Part shown: in pieces, positions 1 to 13,851 of the stretch
Layout: every line of letters starts with the position of its first letter
How positions within the stretch are numbered: the first letter of the stretch is position 1
NCBI GenBank assembly: GCA_028015205.1
Contig: CM051521.1
Location: 71,346,314-71,410,313, forward strand
Source: Mytilisepta virgata
Taxonomy: Eukaryota; Mollusca; Bivalvia; Mytilida; Mytilidae
Length of the DNA: 64,000 nt
Reading direction: 5' to 3'
Program-made: the position numbers and the translations under genes
The notes under the pieces: model-generated
Databases searched by the model: none
What the model was told of the DNA's origin: nothing
Seen by the model: the letters and a program-made list of their open reading frames with translations, nothing else

Positions 1-15
1 AGTACATAGGTGTCA

Positions 16-36
16 AATAATAATAATAATAATAAT
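16..36. repeat. (AAT)n microsatellite
   Basis: Seven AAT triplets in a row at the left edge. It has no coding context. Confidence 0.9.
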
Positions 37-1718
<1,682 letters not shown>

Positions 1719-1944
1719 ATAGCACATTGATAATAAACGCAGAAAATTCGTTGTTATAGTAAATGTTTATTAAAAGTAGTTATGAAATAAGACAACAAAA
1801 AAATAAAATAAAAAAGAATGGAATATCCAGAAGTCCTGCCTCTGTGAATAACACCTAGAGCAGAGGCAGATAATTGTATTCTGTGATAATTGTACGTTGG
1901 TTTTTGTAATTTGAAATGGGCCATTTCACTTACAAAAACATCTG

Positions 1945-2760
1945 ACAATGAAATCGGTATACCATGCAGTTGCTCAGATCATGCCCGACCATGATACTAA
2001 ATACCATAACATCCCCCTAAAAGATAAATGACTTGCTACATGCATGTACTAATGAACACCAACCCGTTTGAAAAGGGCTAAAAATCCTGCAGTATGAGCA
2101 CGATAAGATCATATCAACTATAAAAAGAATCCGTCAAAAGATAAACGACTGTTGCATACAGAACACATTCAGAAAACAGACATGGTTTAAATCAATGGGA
2201 AAAATCAACAAACCATGAAATCGGTACAATATGCAAATGTTCAGACCATTCCCAACAACAAGTATACCAAATATAAATTCAATGTCTGAATAGAATAATG
2301 ACTGCTTATGCTAAAAATATTTGAACATTAAAAGAAATTTAAAAAAATAGGGAAAAGGAAAGGCTGGTTCTGTACTTAAGATATTCAGGTGACAGATATG
2401 AAAATAGCAGTAACTGTAGCAAAAACAACCAACGGTAAAATTTGCATCATTTGTACGTGTCGAGACCATGCCCAACCAAATTCTCAACTACTTAAACACA
2501 GTTCGCTAAAAGATGAATAAGAAACTGGGCACACAAGATATTCGAACAACATATATTAAAAGGACTTCAGCTCTTTGCAAAAGTTAACCAACCGTGAAAT
2601 CTTTATGATATACGCATGTTGAGATTATTATGAACCAATAAACCAAATATTAGCAAAATCTATGAAAAGGTGATTGTACACAAGATATTTGATGACAGAT
2701 ATGAAAAGGACTCAAACTCTTGCAAAAATCTACTAAACATGAAATCAATATTTCCTGCCA
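1945..2760. repeat. strongly diverged tandem repeat, about 150-250 bp units
   Basis: The phrase 'accatgaaatcggta..atgca', then 'gaccatgcccaacc', 'aaccaaatat', 'acacaagatattcgaa', and 'tgacagatatgaaaa..gact' recurs in order around 1948, 2214, 2432, 2590 and 2737. The copies are badly eroded, so this is an old array and not a young satellite. I see no coding function. Confidence 0.65.
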
Positions 2761-3213
2761 AATCACATGTATATCAAATACATGTGTAGGAACAAAATCC
2801 ACCAGAACATGCGCGACAAGTTGCATAAACAACATTACGGACGAACTTACGGATACCTGTTTTTATTTGTAAATACAACTGGTATTCGTTTAATACCAGC
2901 TTTTCTCTTATGATGGTACGTTGTTATCTATTTCTCGCGCGATAAATTAATTGTCATAACTAATTCCCCACCATATGATATAAACAAATGTTACGAGAAA
3001 TTCTTTTATTTAATTGGCCTTGATCCAAACGTCGCTGTTTTCTGATTGGTTGAAATCTGCACGGTCATCGTTGAAAGCCACCGTTGCATAGCAACATTTG
3101 ACGTCACAGAAAAATGAACGTTCAGATTTCCGGCGGGTCGGACGCCGAATCACAAACAAACAAATATTCGTGAAGAATAATAAGAGAAATAGGTTGAACA
3201 ACTCTTAAAAATT
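2761..3213. other. non-coding, with X-box-like and CRE-like motifs
   Basis: No gene is seen. Around 3083-3105 there is a palindromic GTTGCATAGCAAC (resembles an RFX X-box) followed closely by TGACGTCA (a CRE). These could be chance matches or part of a repeat, because a related GTTACC..TAGCAAC block with TTACGTCA occurs near 57658-57705. Confidence 0.35.
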
Positions 3214-3330
3214 AGATACCGCTTGATATCAACTCTCGTTATTTAATTTGAACTTAATAAGAAACTCGCCAAAGGCTCGTTTATTATTATATCCAAATTA
3301 AACAACTCGATTTGATATCAAGCGATATGT
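3214..3330. repeat. foldback/MITE-like palindrome
   Basis: The left arm from 3214 (CGCTTGATATCAA) pairs with the right arm ending at 3330 (TTGATATCAAGCG). The pairing continues inward through TTTAATTTG/CAAATTAAA to a centre with CTCGCC-AAA-GGCTCG. It is an imperfect hairpin of about 117 bp and looks like a non-autonomous foldback element. Confidence 0.8.
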
Positions 3331-4075
3331 AATTCTCACTCATTGTGAAACCTGTAATCAACCCGTGCACACTGGTTGACGCTTGCACAAGTATTATCTG
3401 CGTAATGCATCCGCCCTCCAGATCAACAGTATAGAAGTAGAAGTAATGGACAACTGACACAATTCATGAATTTGTTTACACGATCGATGATTTTGCTTCA
3501 GAAAACTTATTTAGCAAAATTCAAAAATAATACCAAGGGTTCATTCCTTGTATTGCACATGGTAGATCTTATATGAAATTTGGCTACCTATTTCGGTATT
3601 TTTGGGTTTGAGTACTTCTTTTTTAAATAAGTTTAGTTTTTGGTATTCCAAATGTTTCGGTTTTAATGCTGCTGATGAGAGGTAACTCCTTGAAATGCGT
3701 CGTATACAGCATAGTATAAATTTACTATATCTAATATTAGTATCTTTGGATTGTTATTTTGTATGTTAATTCGAAAACAATCGGTATATATGTTTCGAAT
3801 TACTTACCAAACTTTGAATTGGACTTCCACAGAACAATCTGTTGCACTAATGCAACTGGAACTGCGTTCATCAGCGGGCTACATCCTTCTCTTCCACGAA
3901 TCGAAATTTGAAAATTATCATGATTACGTGACATACATTGTAACAAGACGGATATATCTGTTCCGCATTTTCAAATGTTTTTCTTTCTTTAATTATTTTA
4001 AGCGTACTATTCTTAAATATGATACTTCATATCAATGATATATTTATATTCTTTTTTTAAAGATTTTTTCCCTTT
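3331..4075. other. no recognisable gene
   Basis: A 95-codon open frame at 3751-4038 has no recognisable domain and no repeat or splice support. It may be the eroded upstream part of the reverse-transcriptase fossil that follows, but I cannot show that. Confidence 0.4.
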
Positions 4076-4780
4076 ATTTATAATCCTCTGGCCGACTTGT
4101 TCCTTTACTCATACGAGGCAGACTTCCTTGACGGGCGACTTAAAGAAAAACAGAAGAAGTTAGCCCGAACCTTTAATTTCAACTTCCGCTACATAGTACA
4201 TAACAATCAACAATTCACGCTTGGGAATTTCTTACATCTCATCTATCTATAAGGATACCACAGACACTGCCTAGTCCGCATCTTATCTTGACCTTCACCT
4301 CGAAATTGACAACAGAGGAAGGTTGAATACAAAACTTTATGACAAACGGGATGACTTTGGCTTTCCAATCGTCAACTTCCAATTTTTGAGCGGCAATATT
4401 CCAGAAGCGCCGGCGTATGGAGTATATATTTCACAACTCATGCGTTATTCCAGAGCTTGTGACATATATATTACTTCCTGGACAGAGCCCGGCTCCTGAC
4501 AGAAAAGTTGCTCAGATAGGGGTATGTTACTTCTAAGTTTGAGTCATCCTTAGTAAACTTTTATGGACGTCATCATGACTTGGTTGCCAGATATGAAAAA
4601 ACCGTTTCCCAAAAGAAAATGGACCTGTTCCATTGACGTTATCCCTTCCTCATACCGAATTTGGCATGGGCAGCATGGCGGGTGTCCTGCAGAAAGCATA
4701 CATTGTAGACGGCTTACTCTTCCAGAGCACCTGAGTCTACCCCTTTTTTTGGTGGGGTCCATGTTGTTTATATGTTTTTA
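4076..4780 (+). pseudogene. reverse-transcriptase fossil (probably Penelope-like element)
   Basis: The plus-strand translation gives NPLADLFLYSYEADFL, then LARTFNFNFRYI, DTTDTA, SASYLDLHLEIDN, GRLNTKLYDKRDDFGFPIVN, APAYGVYISQLMRYSRAC and RHHDLV in the expected order but in shifting frames. These phrases match a reverse transcriptase that is abundant in mollusc and coral genomes and that I associate with Penelope-like elements. The catalytic Tyr-x-Asp-Asp has been lost: the sequence continues RYIVHN instead. An in-frame stop interrupts 'DTTDTA-SASYL', and several frameshifts follow. The tail to about 4780 carries the 'ccagagcacctgagtctaccc' 3' end, and a related tail recurs near 18.65 kb. It is dead and lies upstream of the SEA exons in the same orientation as the gene. 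The family name is the uncertain part. Confidence 0.75.
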
Positions 4781-5135
4781 GTTTTTAACTGTAGTACATG
4801 TATTGTTTTGGTATTGTCTTTGTTTTTCTCTGGAGTTTGTCAGTTGTTTCCATTTTACCTTCCTTGGTATTTTTTGACTCTACGTGATAAACTGTCCAAC
4901 CGAACATACATAACTATGCGTTTTTATTTTTTTAATAAGAGGGTTATTCATTAATAAAATCTACTTTTTTATTATTAAATGCAACTGGATATAGTATTTA
5001 GGCACTGGCTAATCTTCAATTTTTTTTATCATATGCATGAATGTATATACATTTAACCCAATAAGGCGAAAATAAGGCCAATATCAGAATATTGTTTCGA
5101 TATTGACCCGATTCTATTCAGCCCATTATTAGCTC

Positions 5136-6330
5136 AGCTGGCCAAAGGCCATGTTAGCTTTTGTCATCACTTGGCGTCCGTCCGTTAACTTTTCACATTT
5201 TAATGTTCTCCGCTGAAACCACTGGGCCAAACAGAATTAGACTTAGCAGGAAGTATCTATGTAAGGTCCTTTATGAAGATTGGTCATTTCGTCCCGATCA
5301 GACAACAAACATGGCCGCCGTGGGCAAGTGTTTTTTCTGATTGGCTGAGTTTTCAAAAATCTTCTCCTCTGAAACTGACGGGCCAAATGGATCAAAACTT
5401 AACAGGAAGCATATATGGGAGGTCCTTTATATAAAGTTTCCTCATTTCGTCCTGATTGGACTACAAATATGGCCGCCATTGTCTTGTCTCCGATTGGTTG
5501 ATATAAAAAAGTCTTCTCCTCTGAAATTGCTTGGCCAAATGGAACGAAACTTGACAGAAAGCATCTATGGGAGGTTCTTTACAGAATTTCCTCATTTTGT
5601 CTGATCGGGCAAAAATATGGCCGCCATAGGCAATTCTTCTTTCTCATTGGTTGATTTTTTTTCTCTTTGGAACTGCTTGGCCAAATGGAACGAAACTTGA
5701 CAGGAAGCATCTATGGGATTTTCTTTATAAAATTTTATATTTCATCCCGATGGGCATACATATATGGTCACCATTGGCAGTTCTTGTTCCTGATTGGCTT
5801 TTATAAAAAGAATCGTCTCTGAAATCGCTTGCCCAAATGGAAGGAAACCTGACAGGAAGCATATATGGGAGGTCCTTTATAAAGTTTCCCATTTTGTCCC
5901 GATCGGAATACAAATATGGCCGCCATGAGCAGTTCTTATTTCTGATTGGCTGATATAATAAAATCTCCTATTGTGTCGCTTGGCCAAATGGAACGAAACT
6001 TGACAGAAAGCATCTAATTGGGAGGTTCTATACAAAGTTTCCTCATTTCGTCCTGATCAGGCAACAAACATGGCCGTCATGGACAGTTCTTGTATTTCAT
6101 GGGTTAATAATGTTCTTCTCTGAAACCACTTGGCCAAAGGGAACGAGACTTGACAGGAAGCTTCTGTTGGAGGTTTTTTTTACAAATTTTACTCATTTTG
6201 TCCCGATCAGGCGACAAACATGGCTGCCATTGGCAACTCTTGTTTCTGATTGGTCAAATAGAGCCAAACTTGACAGAAAGTTTGTATGACATATAACGAA
6301 AATCTACAGAACCGCAAAATTGCTTGAAAC
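5136..6330. repeat. tandem array, about seven units of about 150 bp, 'AGCTCA..GGCCAAAGGCC' family
   Basis: It begins with an AGCTCAGCTGGCCAAAGG palindrome followed by TCACTTGGCGTCCGTCCG, the start of a common bivalve repeat. Units then recur with 'cttctcctctgaaac', 'tggccaaatgga', 'gacaggaagcatctatggga' and 'atatggccgccat', with the last phrase near 5310, 5470, 5620, 5765, 5918, 6071 and 6220. It is non-coding. Confidence 0.85.
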
Positions 6331-6903
6331 CAACATGGTCTGAATGTTCCTCTTAAGGGGCTCACCAAGTGTTGTTACTCTGGTGCCGATCCCTATCCAA
6401 AATGCCTTCAGCAGAGGACTTAGGTTAACATAAGACAATATGGGAAATACATGCAAAAATCTTCTGGAGAAATGCCAAATTTTAAAATATGCTGACCTGT
6501 TTTGCGTCAGTTACATACATTGTATTCATCTAAAAGAGTTATAATATATTTATAGTATTTATTATTAAAAAGAAAAATAGAAAGAACTGTATAAGCCTAA
6601 ATGTTGTACATATTATGTTTTACTTTTTATTGTTTTTTAAGAAAAAAAAATTGGTCATTTTTATGTTTGGTTTATTTACCTTTCGCACCTTCTACAGCTC
6701 GATCGTTGTCCATATTTTATTTTTTTTCTATTTGTTTAATCTTTCATCGATCTATTGTTATAATTATCTTTGTATAATATCCTATACAAAGACTGTTGTT
6801 ATTTGTCCTAGAAGAAACTTCAATTTGTTATAAAAATTTAGACAATTTAGGACAAGACTGTTTGTAACATCTGTATAAAAATCTGTCTCAATCTATTTTG
6901 TAG
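6331..6903. other. AT-rich intron-like stretch before SEA exon
   Basis: No coding signal is seen. The last 25 bases (TCTGTCTCAATCTATTTTG, then TAG) form a good pyrimidine-rich acceptor for the exon starting at 6904. The exon encoding the first third of this SEA domain should lie upstream, and I could not find it in the window. Confidence 0.55.
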
Positions 6904-6971
6904 TTTGATCACTTTCTAACCACAGGACAACTGGGACACAGTTATTCCTCTGCTACAGTTGAATCGTTCAG
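6904..6971 (+). CDS. SEA domain 1, middle exon of giant mucin-like gene
   Basis: A 68-nt exon follows a TTTTGTAG acceptor and ends at the donor CAG|GTTTGG. It runs phase 0 to phase 2 and encodes 22 residues (FDHFLTTGQLG...ATVESF) plus the first two bases of an Arg codon. The codon is completed by the next exon to read ESFRPGSI. This is the segment of a SEA domain just before its Gly-Ser cleavage loop. The match to the second SEA domain of the same gene is decisive: its middle exon (49961-50028) is also exactly 68 nt, with the same phases. SEA modules are extracellular, flank glycosylated regions and often self-cleave. The acceptor choice rests on this homology; an alternative AG at 6924-6925 would break the phase match. 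Confidence 0.85.
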
Positions 6972-8216
6972 GTTTGGTGATAAATACATATAGCTGTATG
7001 TATATTTATTGTAGATCTACTATTGTCTCTACACTATGTACGTATGTTTTTCGTTCTATGTTTCTCTGTTGTTTTCTTACTCAAATACAACACTGATCTA
7101 CAACTCAACCTTATCTAACTCCTCGATGGCGTAATGTACTACATGTAGCAACAGTTAAGATATTACAGACCTTATTATTAATCTTCCTCTTATAAGAAAA
7201 TACTCCTGGGTTTATCCAATTTAGGTCAGTCACACTTTAACATTTTATTTATTTCCATACGAGAAACATGAGAAAGGAACGACGGAAGACTGGATGATAA
7301 TTTAATTCAGTTATTGTTTGAAAAGAATAAATGTGAAAACTACAACAATGACTGACGATTCTTTTTACGTCTTCATAATAATTTTGTCTGGCACTTGACG
7401 AACAACTGAAAAAAGCCCTATATCATTGTTAAACATGCCTGTGTATCGTATCATACGATGTAGGTGGAATGTAAAAAGGAGCTTTAAAACACATTTGCTT
7501 GATTAAATCAATAGAGTTAACATTTTTTTACTAAATTATTAGAGAGGCGACCCACACTTATAATTTAGATATCTAATTTATTATTTGATCGGATGAACTT
7601 GAAAGTTTTCTAAAAACCCTTCCACTGATAAAAAGAGAGAGGCCAAAATGAAAGCTTTTGCATAAAATAAAAAAAGGGTAGATGACCTCCACCTTAACTC
7701 TACACTGATATCTATAATTTTTCAAATGAGCACTCGTTGCTGCTTTTAGCCTAAGAAATGAAAAAAAAACTTCATCTCACGAGTTTTTGAATTAAATATA
7801 TCCCAAAATGGTAAAGGGACAAGTTTTTTTAAAGTTAGCCCTATCTGTCTGAGATTAACTGGAATATTCAATTTCATCTATTAAACTTTTACGAGGGAAA
7901 AAAACTTGGAATAATAAAATGTTTTCCGATATATAAAGGGGGGGGGGGATTACGTTTCAATACATTTCAGAGATTACTTTATTATTACTTTAATACCACA
8001 TCTGTTTATCGATATAAATTTTTCTGCTTAAAGCCTTTCGAAATATAGGATACTTTTTCGTTCAGAATGAACAGAAATTAATATTTAAAGTAAATTCCAA
8101 ATGGAATAATTATAACAATAAAATAAATATATGAATAGATAAATTTTATCATGACAGTTATTTAGTACTTTAATCCAAAGGAGTTAATCTTGTAATCAAT
8201 TTTCTTCTTTCACTAG
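6972..8216 (+). other. intron between SEA 1 exons
   Basis: It starts GTTTGG and ends TTCACTAG. I see no genes; there is a G9 run near 7939 and general AT-rich sequence. Confidence 0.7.
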
Positions 8217-8377
8217 GCCCGGAAGCATAGAAGTGTTGTTTGTTCTTCAGTTAAAGTCCAATGAAACTTCGACCACACAGTCAGCTGAGACAATTACAGC
8301 CTTATTGAAACAAGCTATCGATAATTCGTCATCTTTACTCAATTTTACCATTGATACCGACCAAGTTTTTATTTTTG
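8217..8377 (+). CDS. SEA domain 1, C-terminal exon with cleavage motif
   Basis: A 161-nt exon (acceptor CACTAG, donor TTTG|GTAAGT), phase 2 to 1. It encodes PGSIEVLFVLQLKS, then NETSTTQSAETITALLKQAI, and ends LLNFTIDTDQVFIF. With the preceding exon this reads FRPGSIEV, the beta-strand/loop where SEA domains of MUC1 type autoproteolyse between Gly and Ser (the family motif is GSxxV). The alternating hydrophobic strand, then an amphipathic helix with repeated Leu/Ile, then a closing strand, is the usual SEA C-terminal half. An NET sequon follows the strand. The next exon joins as GAT (Asp) in frame. The exon is homologous to 51154-51299, with the same phases. It probably acts in the extracellular space. 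Confidence 0.9.
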
Positions 8378-9201
8378 GTAAGTGTAAAAATAGACAGAAA
8401 ACAAATTCTGATTGTACATGTATCTCACATACATGTATTCAATTAATACTAAACTGATAAAACAATAGTTCCTTTGTTCAGACTTAAAAATGACATAAAA
8501 CAGATTAAAATAACTTGAAAATTCACAAGGTTTTAAGAATATTTTTGTTACCCCATGAAAAGACCAAGGACAACAGTTACAACAGTTAAAACACCACATT
8601 ACACAGTGTCAGACATACAGTAAAATTCACAACTGAGAAATGAGATAAAGATCTTTTGCCTTGAAGTCTATTTCCTTAAAATTAAAGCTTACAATCTATG
8701 CACTTCTTCAGTCTTGACAAGAATAATATTATTTATCCATTATCGGGAATATACGTAAAGAGATTCTTCAACTTTAACGACATATTTTTTGATGGGGAGA
8801 TATAAAGAAATATGAAAAATATTTTGTTTTTGGAAATATTTTCCTATTTTCTCGATCGAAACTTGGAAAAAGATCTTTTCAACAGGTCAGTTGGTGATAT
8901 AGCAATTATTCGAAATGATTAATGCATTAAAACTGTTAATGGAGCATTAACCTGTGGTAGCATTTCTAGTTTTATATGTTTGAAAACTTAAAGTAACTCT
9001 AAAGAAGACGAAAAGAAAGGTAGGTATTTCGATTTTTACTTAACTATAATCAACTACTGTGTGGGGGGAAATCAACAATGAATAATATTATTTATCCATT
9101 ATCCATTATTATTCATTCGTTAACTTAATGTGAAATTTAAATATTTCAGATTCCAAGTTTTTTTAATAAGTGATTTTAAAAAAGTCTTATTTTTATTTAA
9201 G
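8378..9201 (+). other. intron
   Basis: It starts GTAAGT and ends TTATTTAAG. No coding signal is seen; the open frame on the minus strand is chance. Confidence 0.75.
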
Positions 9202-12200
9202 ATACCACAGACATATCAGACAGTACAACTGCAATGCGACGTGAGGACCCTGTTAATGATACAACAATAAAAACAGAAAGCAACACGAATCCAACATCAG
9301 GTACAGTAGGAACTTTAAATCATACCTTCATGACCTCGGCATCTACAGAAAATGTATACAATAAAATAATTTCCAAACCTACGTCTTTCGATTTGATGGA
9401 GAAAACGACGTTAGAATCTTCGGCAATAAGTGAGCATAACCCAATATCTGTCACAGACAAATCTACTACAAGAGATTCAAAAACGACCCAAAACGGTGGT
9501 GGAACTAGCAGAATCACTTTAGAAACTGGACAGAATGTAGGGACAACGCCTTTCACAGCTAAAATTCCGTTAGAAAGTAGTAATGCAGATTTAACCTCTA
9601 TCTCAGCTAAAATTATTTCAGAAAGCAGTGATACAATGACGACGACAATCTCATCTGAGGCTACTTCAGAAAGTCGCGATACAGAAACAAACTCCATCAC
9701 AGCCGAGGTTACTTCAAAAAATGGTGTTTCAAAAATTGCGACTTTCATATCTGAGGTAACTTCAGGGAACAGTGAGACAGAAACTACGACTTTCACACCC
9801 GAGGATACTCCAGAAAAAAGTAATATAGAAACAGAGACTCTCACAGCTGAGGTTACTTCAGAAAACAGTAAAACAGGAACAAAATCTATCGCAGCTGGAG
9901 TTACTTCGGAAATCTCTGAATCAGAAATTACGACTATCTTAGCTGAGTTAACTTCGGAAAGCAGTGATATAGATATTACCACCATCTCAGCTGAGACCAC
10001 TTCAGAAAGCCGTGATACAGATACACCGACTATCTTGGTTGAGGTTACCTCAGAAAGCCGTGATACAGGTACACTGATTTTCTCAGCTGAGGGTACTTCA
10101 GAAAGCCGTGATATAGATACGCCGACTTCCTCAGCTGAGGTCAATTCAGAAAGCCCTGATACAGGTACACCGACTTTCTCAGCTGAGGTTACTTCAGAAA
10201 GCCGTGATACAGGTGCACCGAATATCTCATCTGCGGTTACTTCATATGGCAGTGATCCAGACACACCGACTATCTCAGCTGCGGTTACGTCAGAAATTAG
10301 TGATACAGGAACTACTGACGTTACATCAAAAAACAGTGATAAAATGGCAATCTCCATCAAAACTGAGGTTACTTCAGGTACACCGACTATCTCAGTTGAG
10401 GGTACTTCAGAAAACAGTGACACTGAAATATCAACCATCTCAGCTGGGGTTACATCAGAAAGCAGTGATAAAGTGGTAACCTCTATCTCAACTAAGGTTA
10501 CCTCAGAAAGCAATGACAAAGAAATAACTACTTCAGAAAACAGTAATACAGAAACATCGACAATCTCGGCTGCGGTTACATCAGAAATCAGTGATACAGA
10601 AACTACTGACGCTACATCAAAAAGCAGTGATAAAATGGCAACCTCTATCTCAACTGAGGTTTCTGCAGGTACACCGGCTATCTCAGTTGAGGTTACTTCA
10701 AAACACCGTGATACAGGTACACTCATTTTCTCAGCTAAGCTTACTTCGGAAAGCCGTGATACAGGTACACCGACGTTCTCAGATGAGGTTACTTCAGAAA
10801 GCCGTGATACAGGTACACCGACTATCTCAGCCGCGGTTACTTCACAAATCAGTGATCCAGAAACTACTGACTTTACACCCAACAGTAGTGATAAGATGGC
10901 AACCTCCATCTCAACTGAGGTAACCTCAGGTACACCGACTATCTCAGTTGAGGTTACTTCAGAAAACAATGATACTGAAACACCAACTATCTCAGCTGGG
11001 GTTACTTCAGAAAGCAGTGATAAAGTGGTAACCTCTGTCTCAACTAAGGTTACCTCAGAAAATCATCACAAAGAAAGGACAACTTCTGAAAACAGTTCTA
11101 CAGAAACACCGACAATCTCAGCTGAGGTTACATCAGAAATCAGTCATACAGAAACTACTGACATAAAATCAAAAAGCAGTGATAAAATGACAACCTTTTT
11201 CTCAACTCAGGTTCTCGCAGGAACACCGACTATCTCAGTTGAGGTTACTTCAGAAAACAGTGATACTGAAACATCAATTATCTCAGCTGAGGTTACATCA
11301 GAAAGCAGTGATAAAGTGGTAACTTCTATCTCAACCAACGTTACCCCGGAAAGCAATGACAAAGAAATAACTACTTCAGAAAACAGTTATACAGAAACAC
11401 CGACAATCTCAGCTGAGGTTACTCTAAAAAGCAGCGATGCAGAAACAACCTCTGTCTCAGGTTCAGAAAGAAGTGACACAGAAACTGTGAATATCTCAGC
11501 TTGGATTACTTCAGAAAGTAGTGATACAGAAACTGTGAATATCTCATCTGGGGTTACTTCAGAAGGCCATGAAACAGAAATTTTGACTGTCTCAGCTATT
11601 ATCACTTCACAGAGCCATAATACAGAAACGACTGATGTCACTACCGAAAGTAGTGATACAGAAACAAAGAATATCTCAGCTGAGGTTACTTCAGAAAGAA
11701 ATGAGGAAGAAACTATGACTATCGCAGCTGGCGTTACTTCAGAAATAAGTGATACAGAAACATCGACTATCTTTCTAGAGGTTACTTCAGAAAGCGGTGA
11801 TCAAGAAACTACGGCTATCTCAGGTAAGATTACTTCGGAAAATGGGGATATAGAAACACCAACTGAGGTCATATTAGAGGTGAGTGATACAGGTAAATCG
11901 AGGGTTTCAACCGAGGTTACTTCAGAAAGCAGTAACACAGAAACAGCAATAATCTCTGCTGAGGTTACTACAGAAAGAATTGATACAGAAGAAGGGATTA
12001 TCTCATTTGAGGTTACTTCTGAAAATCGTAATATAAAAACGACTGTGTCAGGTGAGGTTACACCAGTAAGCCAAGATACAGAAACAACTATGCAAGCTCA
12101 GATTACTTCAGAATGCAGTGATACAGACACAGTGATCATCCCAGTTCACGTTTCTATAGAAAATCATGATATAAAAACATCGACTATATCAGCTGACTTT

Positions 12201-13500
12201 CCATCAGAAAGCCGTGTTATGGAAACAACGATTGTGTCAGCTAATGATACTTCAGAAAGCATTGATGCAGAAATAGCTTCTGTCTCAGCTGAGGTAACTT
12301 CAGAAAGCAGTAATGCAGAAACAGCGACCATCTCAGATAAAGTTTCTTCAGAAAACATCAATACAGAAACCGTGACCATCACAGCTGAGGTTACTTCAGA
12401 AAATTCTAATGTTACCGCTGAGGAAACATATGTAGTTAAGATAAGTGATGGCTTAAAAAAATCAACTTCTAGCTTAGACACAAATGCATCACATAACCAT
12501 GCCATAAACACCAGAAATATTGATTATGTTGGAAGTTGGAAGACCAGTACTGAAACTTTACAAAATCAACATAGTGACTTGTGGACAACTGGACCAAGTA
12601 CTAGCGAGGAAATAACAATATCAATGAGCTCAACAAAATCAACTAATGAACCCATTAATACCATTTTGAATTTAACAGCTGCTAAAATTATAGAACACAA
12701 TTCTAGTAGTCTGCCAATTTTTGGTTCACCTCTTTTTACAACTGAAATAATTCAAACGGTTGATATATCTACAGAAAACACGTTTACAACAGGTGAATTA
12801 ACTGATTTTTATGCAAAAACTTTAATGAATATTACCGAAGACACCCAAAATGTGTCGCCAATAGAGTCTTTATATAGCGGGACAGAAAAAGGTTTACTAG
12901 AATCGTCATTTGGTAGCAAAATAACTGCCTATGACTTTATAGGTTTAGGAACATTTAGTAGTATTAAAATTACCACCCCATATTCTATATCTGTTGATCT
13001 TTCAACTGAAGAACGACTGACAAAAATGGTTGACCTTACAAACTTTATTACAACAATACAGTCGCCGAGATTAGATCAAACGTTGAAGAAAACTTTTAAA
13101 GAGGATATTTCAAGCGTTTCTGAACAAAGCACCACGAAAGAATGGTTATCCCCCTCAGACAAATCTTCACTCATTTCTGTGATTCCGACAAAGAAGACTA
13201 CATTTTATAATATATATGGTATTACTGAAATACCTACGTCAGTTATACACGTTACGATTATAAATTCGAAAATTCCAACCAATATATTCCTTATAACACC
13301 ACAGTATGATACATTAAAGTCTTTAGACCAAACTGCGATCATGAAACAAGAAATGGACTTTTTAACAAGTAACAAGGTCAGAGATGTAACAGAGAACATG
13401 TTTAAGACTGACGGGGATTTAGTAACATCGTATCAGAGCACGAAGGATAAACGTACAAAGTCCAGTAATTTGTCGACAGAAATGGAAATACAACAAACAG
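9202..13500 (+). CDS. mucin-like exon A (1433 codons, 16-residue Ser/Thr repeats)
   Basis: A single 4299-nt exon, phase 1 to 1, open throughout; acceptor TTTAAG, donor ACAG|GTAATA. It opens DTTDISDSTTAMRRED, so the in-frame ATG at 9234 is internal and not a start. From about 9565 to 12420 it consists of roughly sixty copies of a 16-residue unit such as TPTFSAEVTSESRDTG. The last 360 residues are Ser/Thr-rich without regular repeats and contain several NxS/T sequons. I found only one cysteine (SECSDTD), so it is not a disulfide-rich matrix protein. The composition indicates an extended O-glycosylated stalk after SEA 1. Without splicing at 13500 the frame runs six more codons to a stop at 13518. 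I infer a mucin-like function from composition and context; the sequence has no mucin-specific domain such as VWD. Confidence 0.9.
9565..12420 (+). repeat. 48-bp coding minisatellite (16-aa units) in exon A
   Basis: The 48-bp period is exact between neighbouring copies, e.g. 'acttcagaaagccgtgatac' recurring every 48 nt around 10010-10200. Some units are shortened by whole codons. A larger block (SDKMATSIST, GTPTISVEV, SDKVVTSIST, TTSENS.TETPTISAEV) recurs about three times between roughly 10320 and 11420, which shows higher-order duplication. Reading frame is always preserved. Confidence 0.93.
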
Positions 13501-13765
13501 GTAATACATACCAATTCTAAATAATTAATAAGATAAAACAAAATAGCTATGATACATTCAGTCGAAAAAGCTTCGTTTTAATGGCCCATTTTTGTTACTC
13601 TTCTAACAATAAAACCCTTTTAAATCAGATTTGTAATTATTATTTTCATTGAATTCAACTTGAAATTTGTATTTTGTTGACCATCGACGAAATAAATTTA
13701 TTTTGATTTTATAATCAAATATTAGACTCCCTGCTGATTTATTTATTTCTTAAATTCGCGAAATT

Positions 13766-13851
13766 GTTAGAGACCATTGAGTAAATGATACCCTCGGTTA
13801 GAGACCATTAAGTTAACGATACCCTCGGTTAGAGGCCATTGAGTTAATACC
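13766..13851. repeat. 31-bp tandem repeat, 2.7 copies
   Basis: 'gttagagaccattgagtaaa' type units start at 13766, 13797 and 13828, the last one truncated. It is non-coding. Confidence 0.85.

Noticed and set aside
6926..6971. Shorter SEA 1 middle exon starting at the AG of 6924-6925
   Set aside because: This gives 46 nt with a phase-1 start, whereas the acceptor at 6901-6903 gives 68 nt, phase 0 to 2, exactly like the SEA 2 exon, with a better pyrimidine tract.
9320..10969. 549-codon open frame antisense to mucin exon A
   Set aside because: It is an exact shadow of the 48-bp repeat. A repeat lacking TTA, CTA and TCA in one register stays open on the other strand. It has no splice or start support and becomes interrupted where the repeat degenerates. 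The same explanation covers the antisense frames over exons B and C.
9234..13520. Exon A as a complete single-exon gene from ATG 9234 to stop 13518
   Set aside because: Coding character continues upstream of the ATG to a good acceptor that joins SEA 1 in frame. The last six codons lie beyond a good donor of matching phase.
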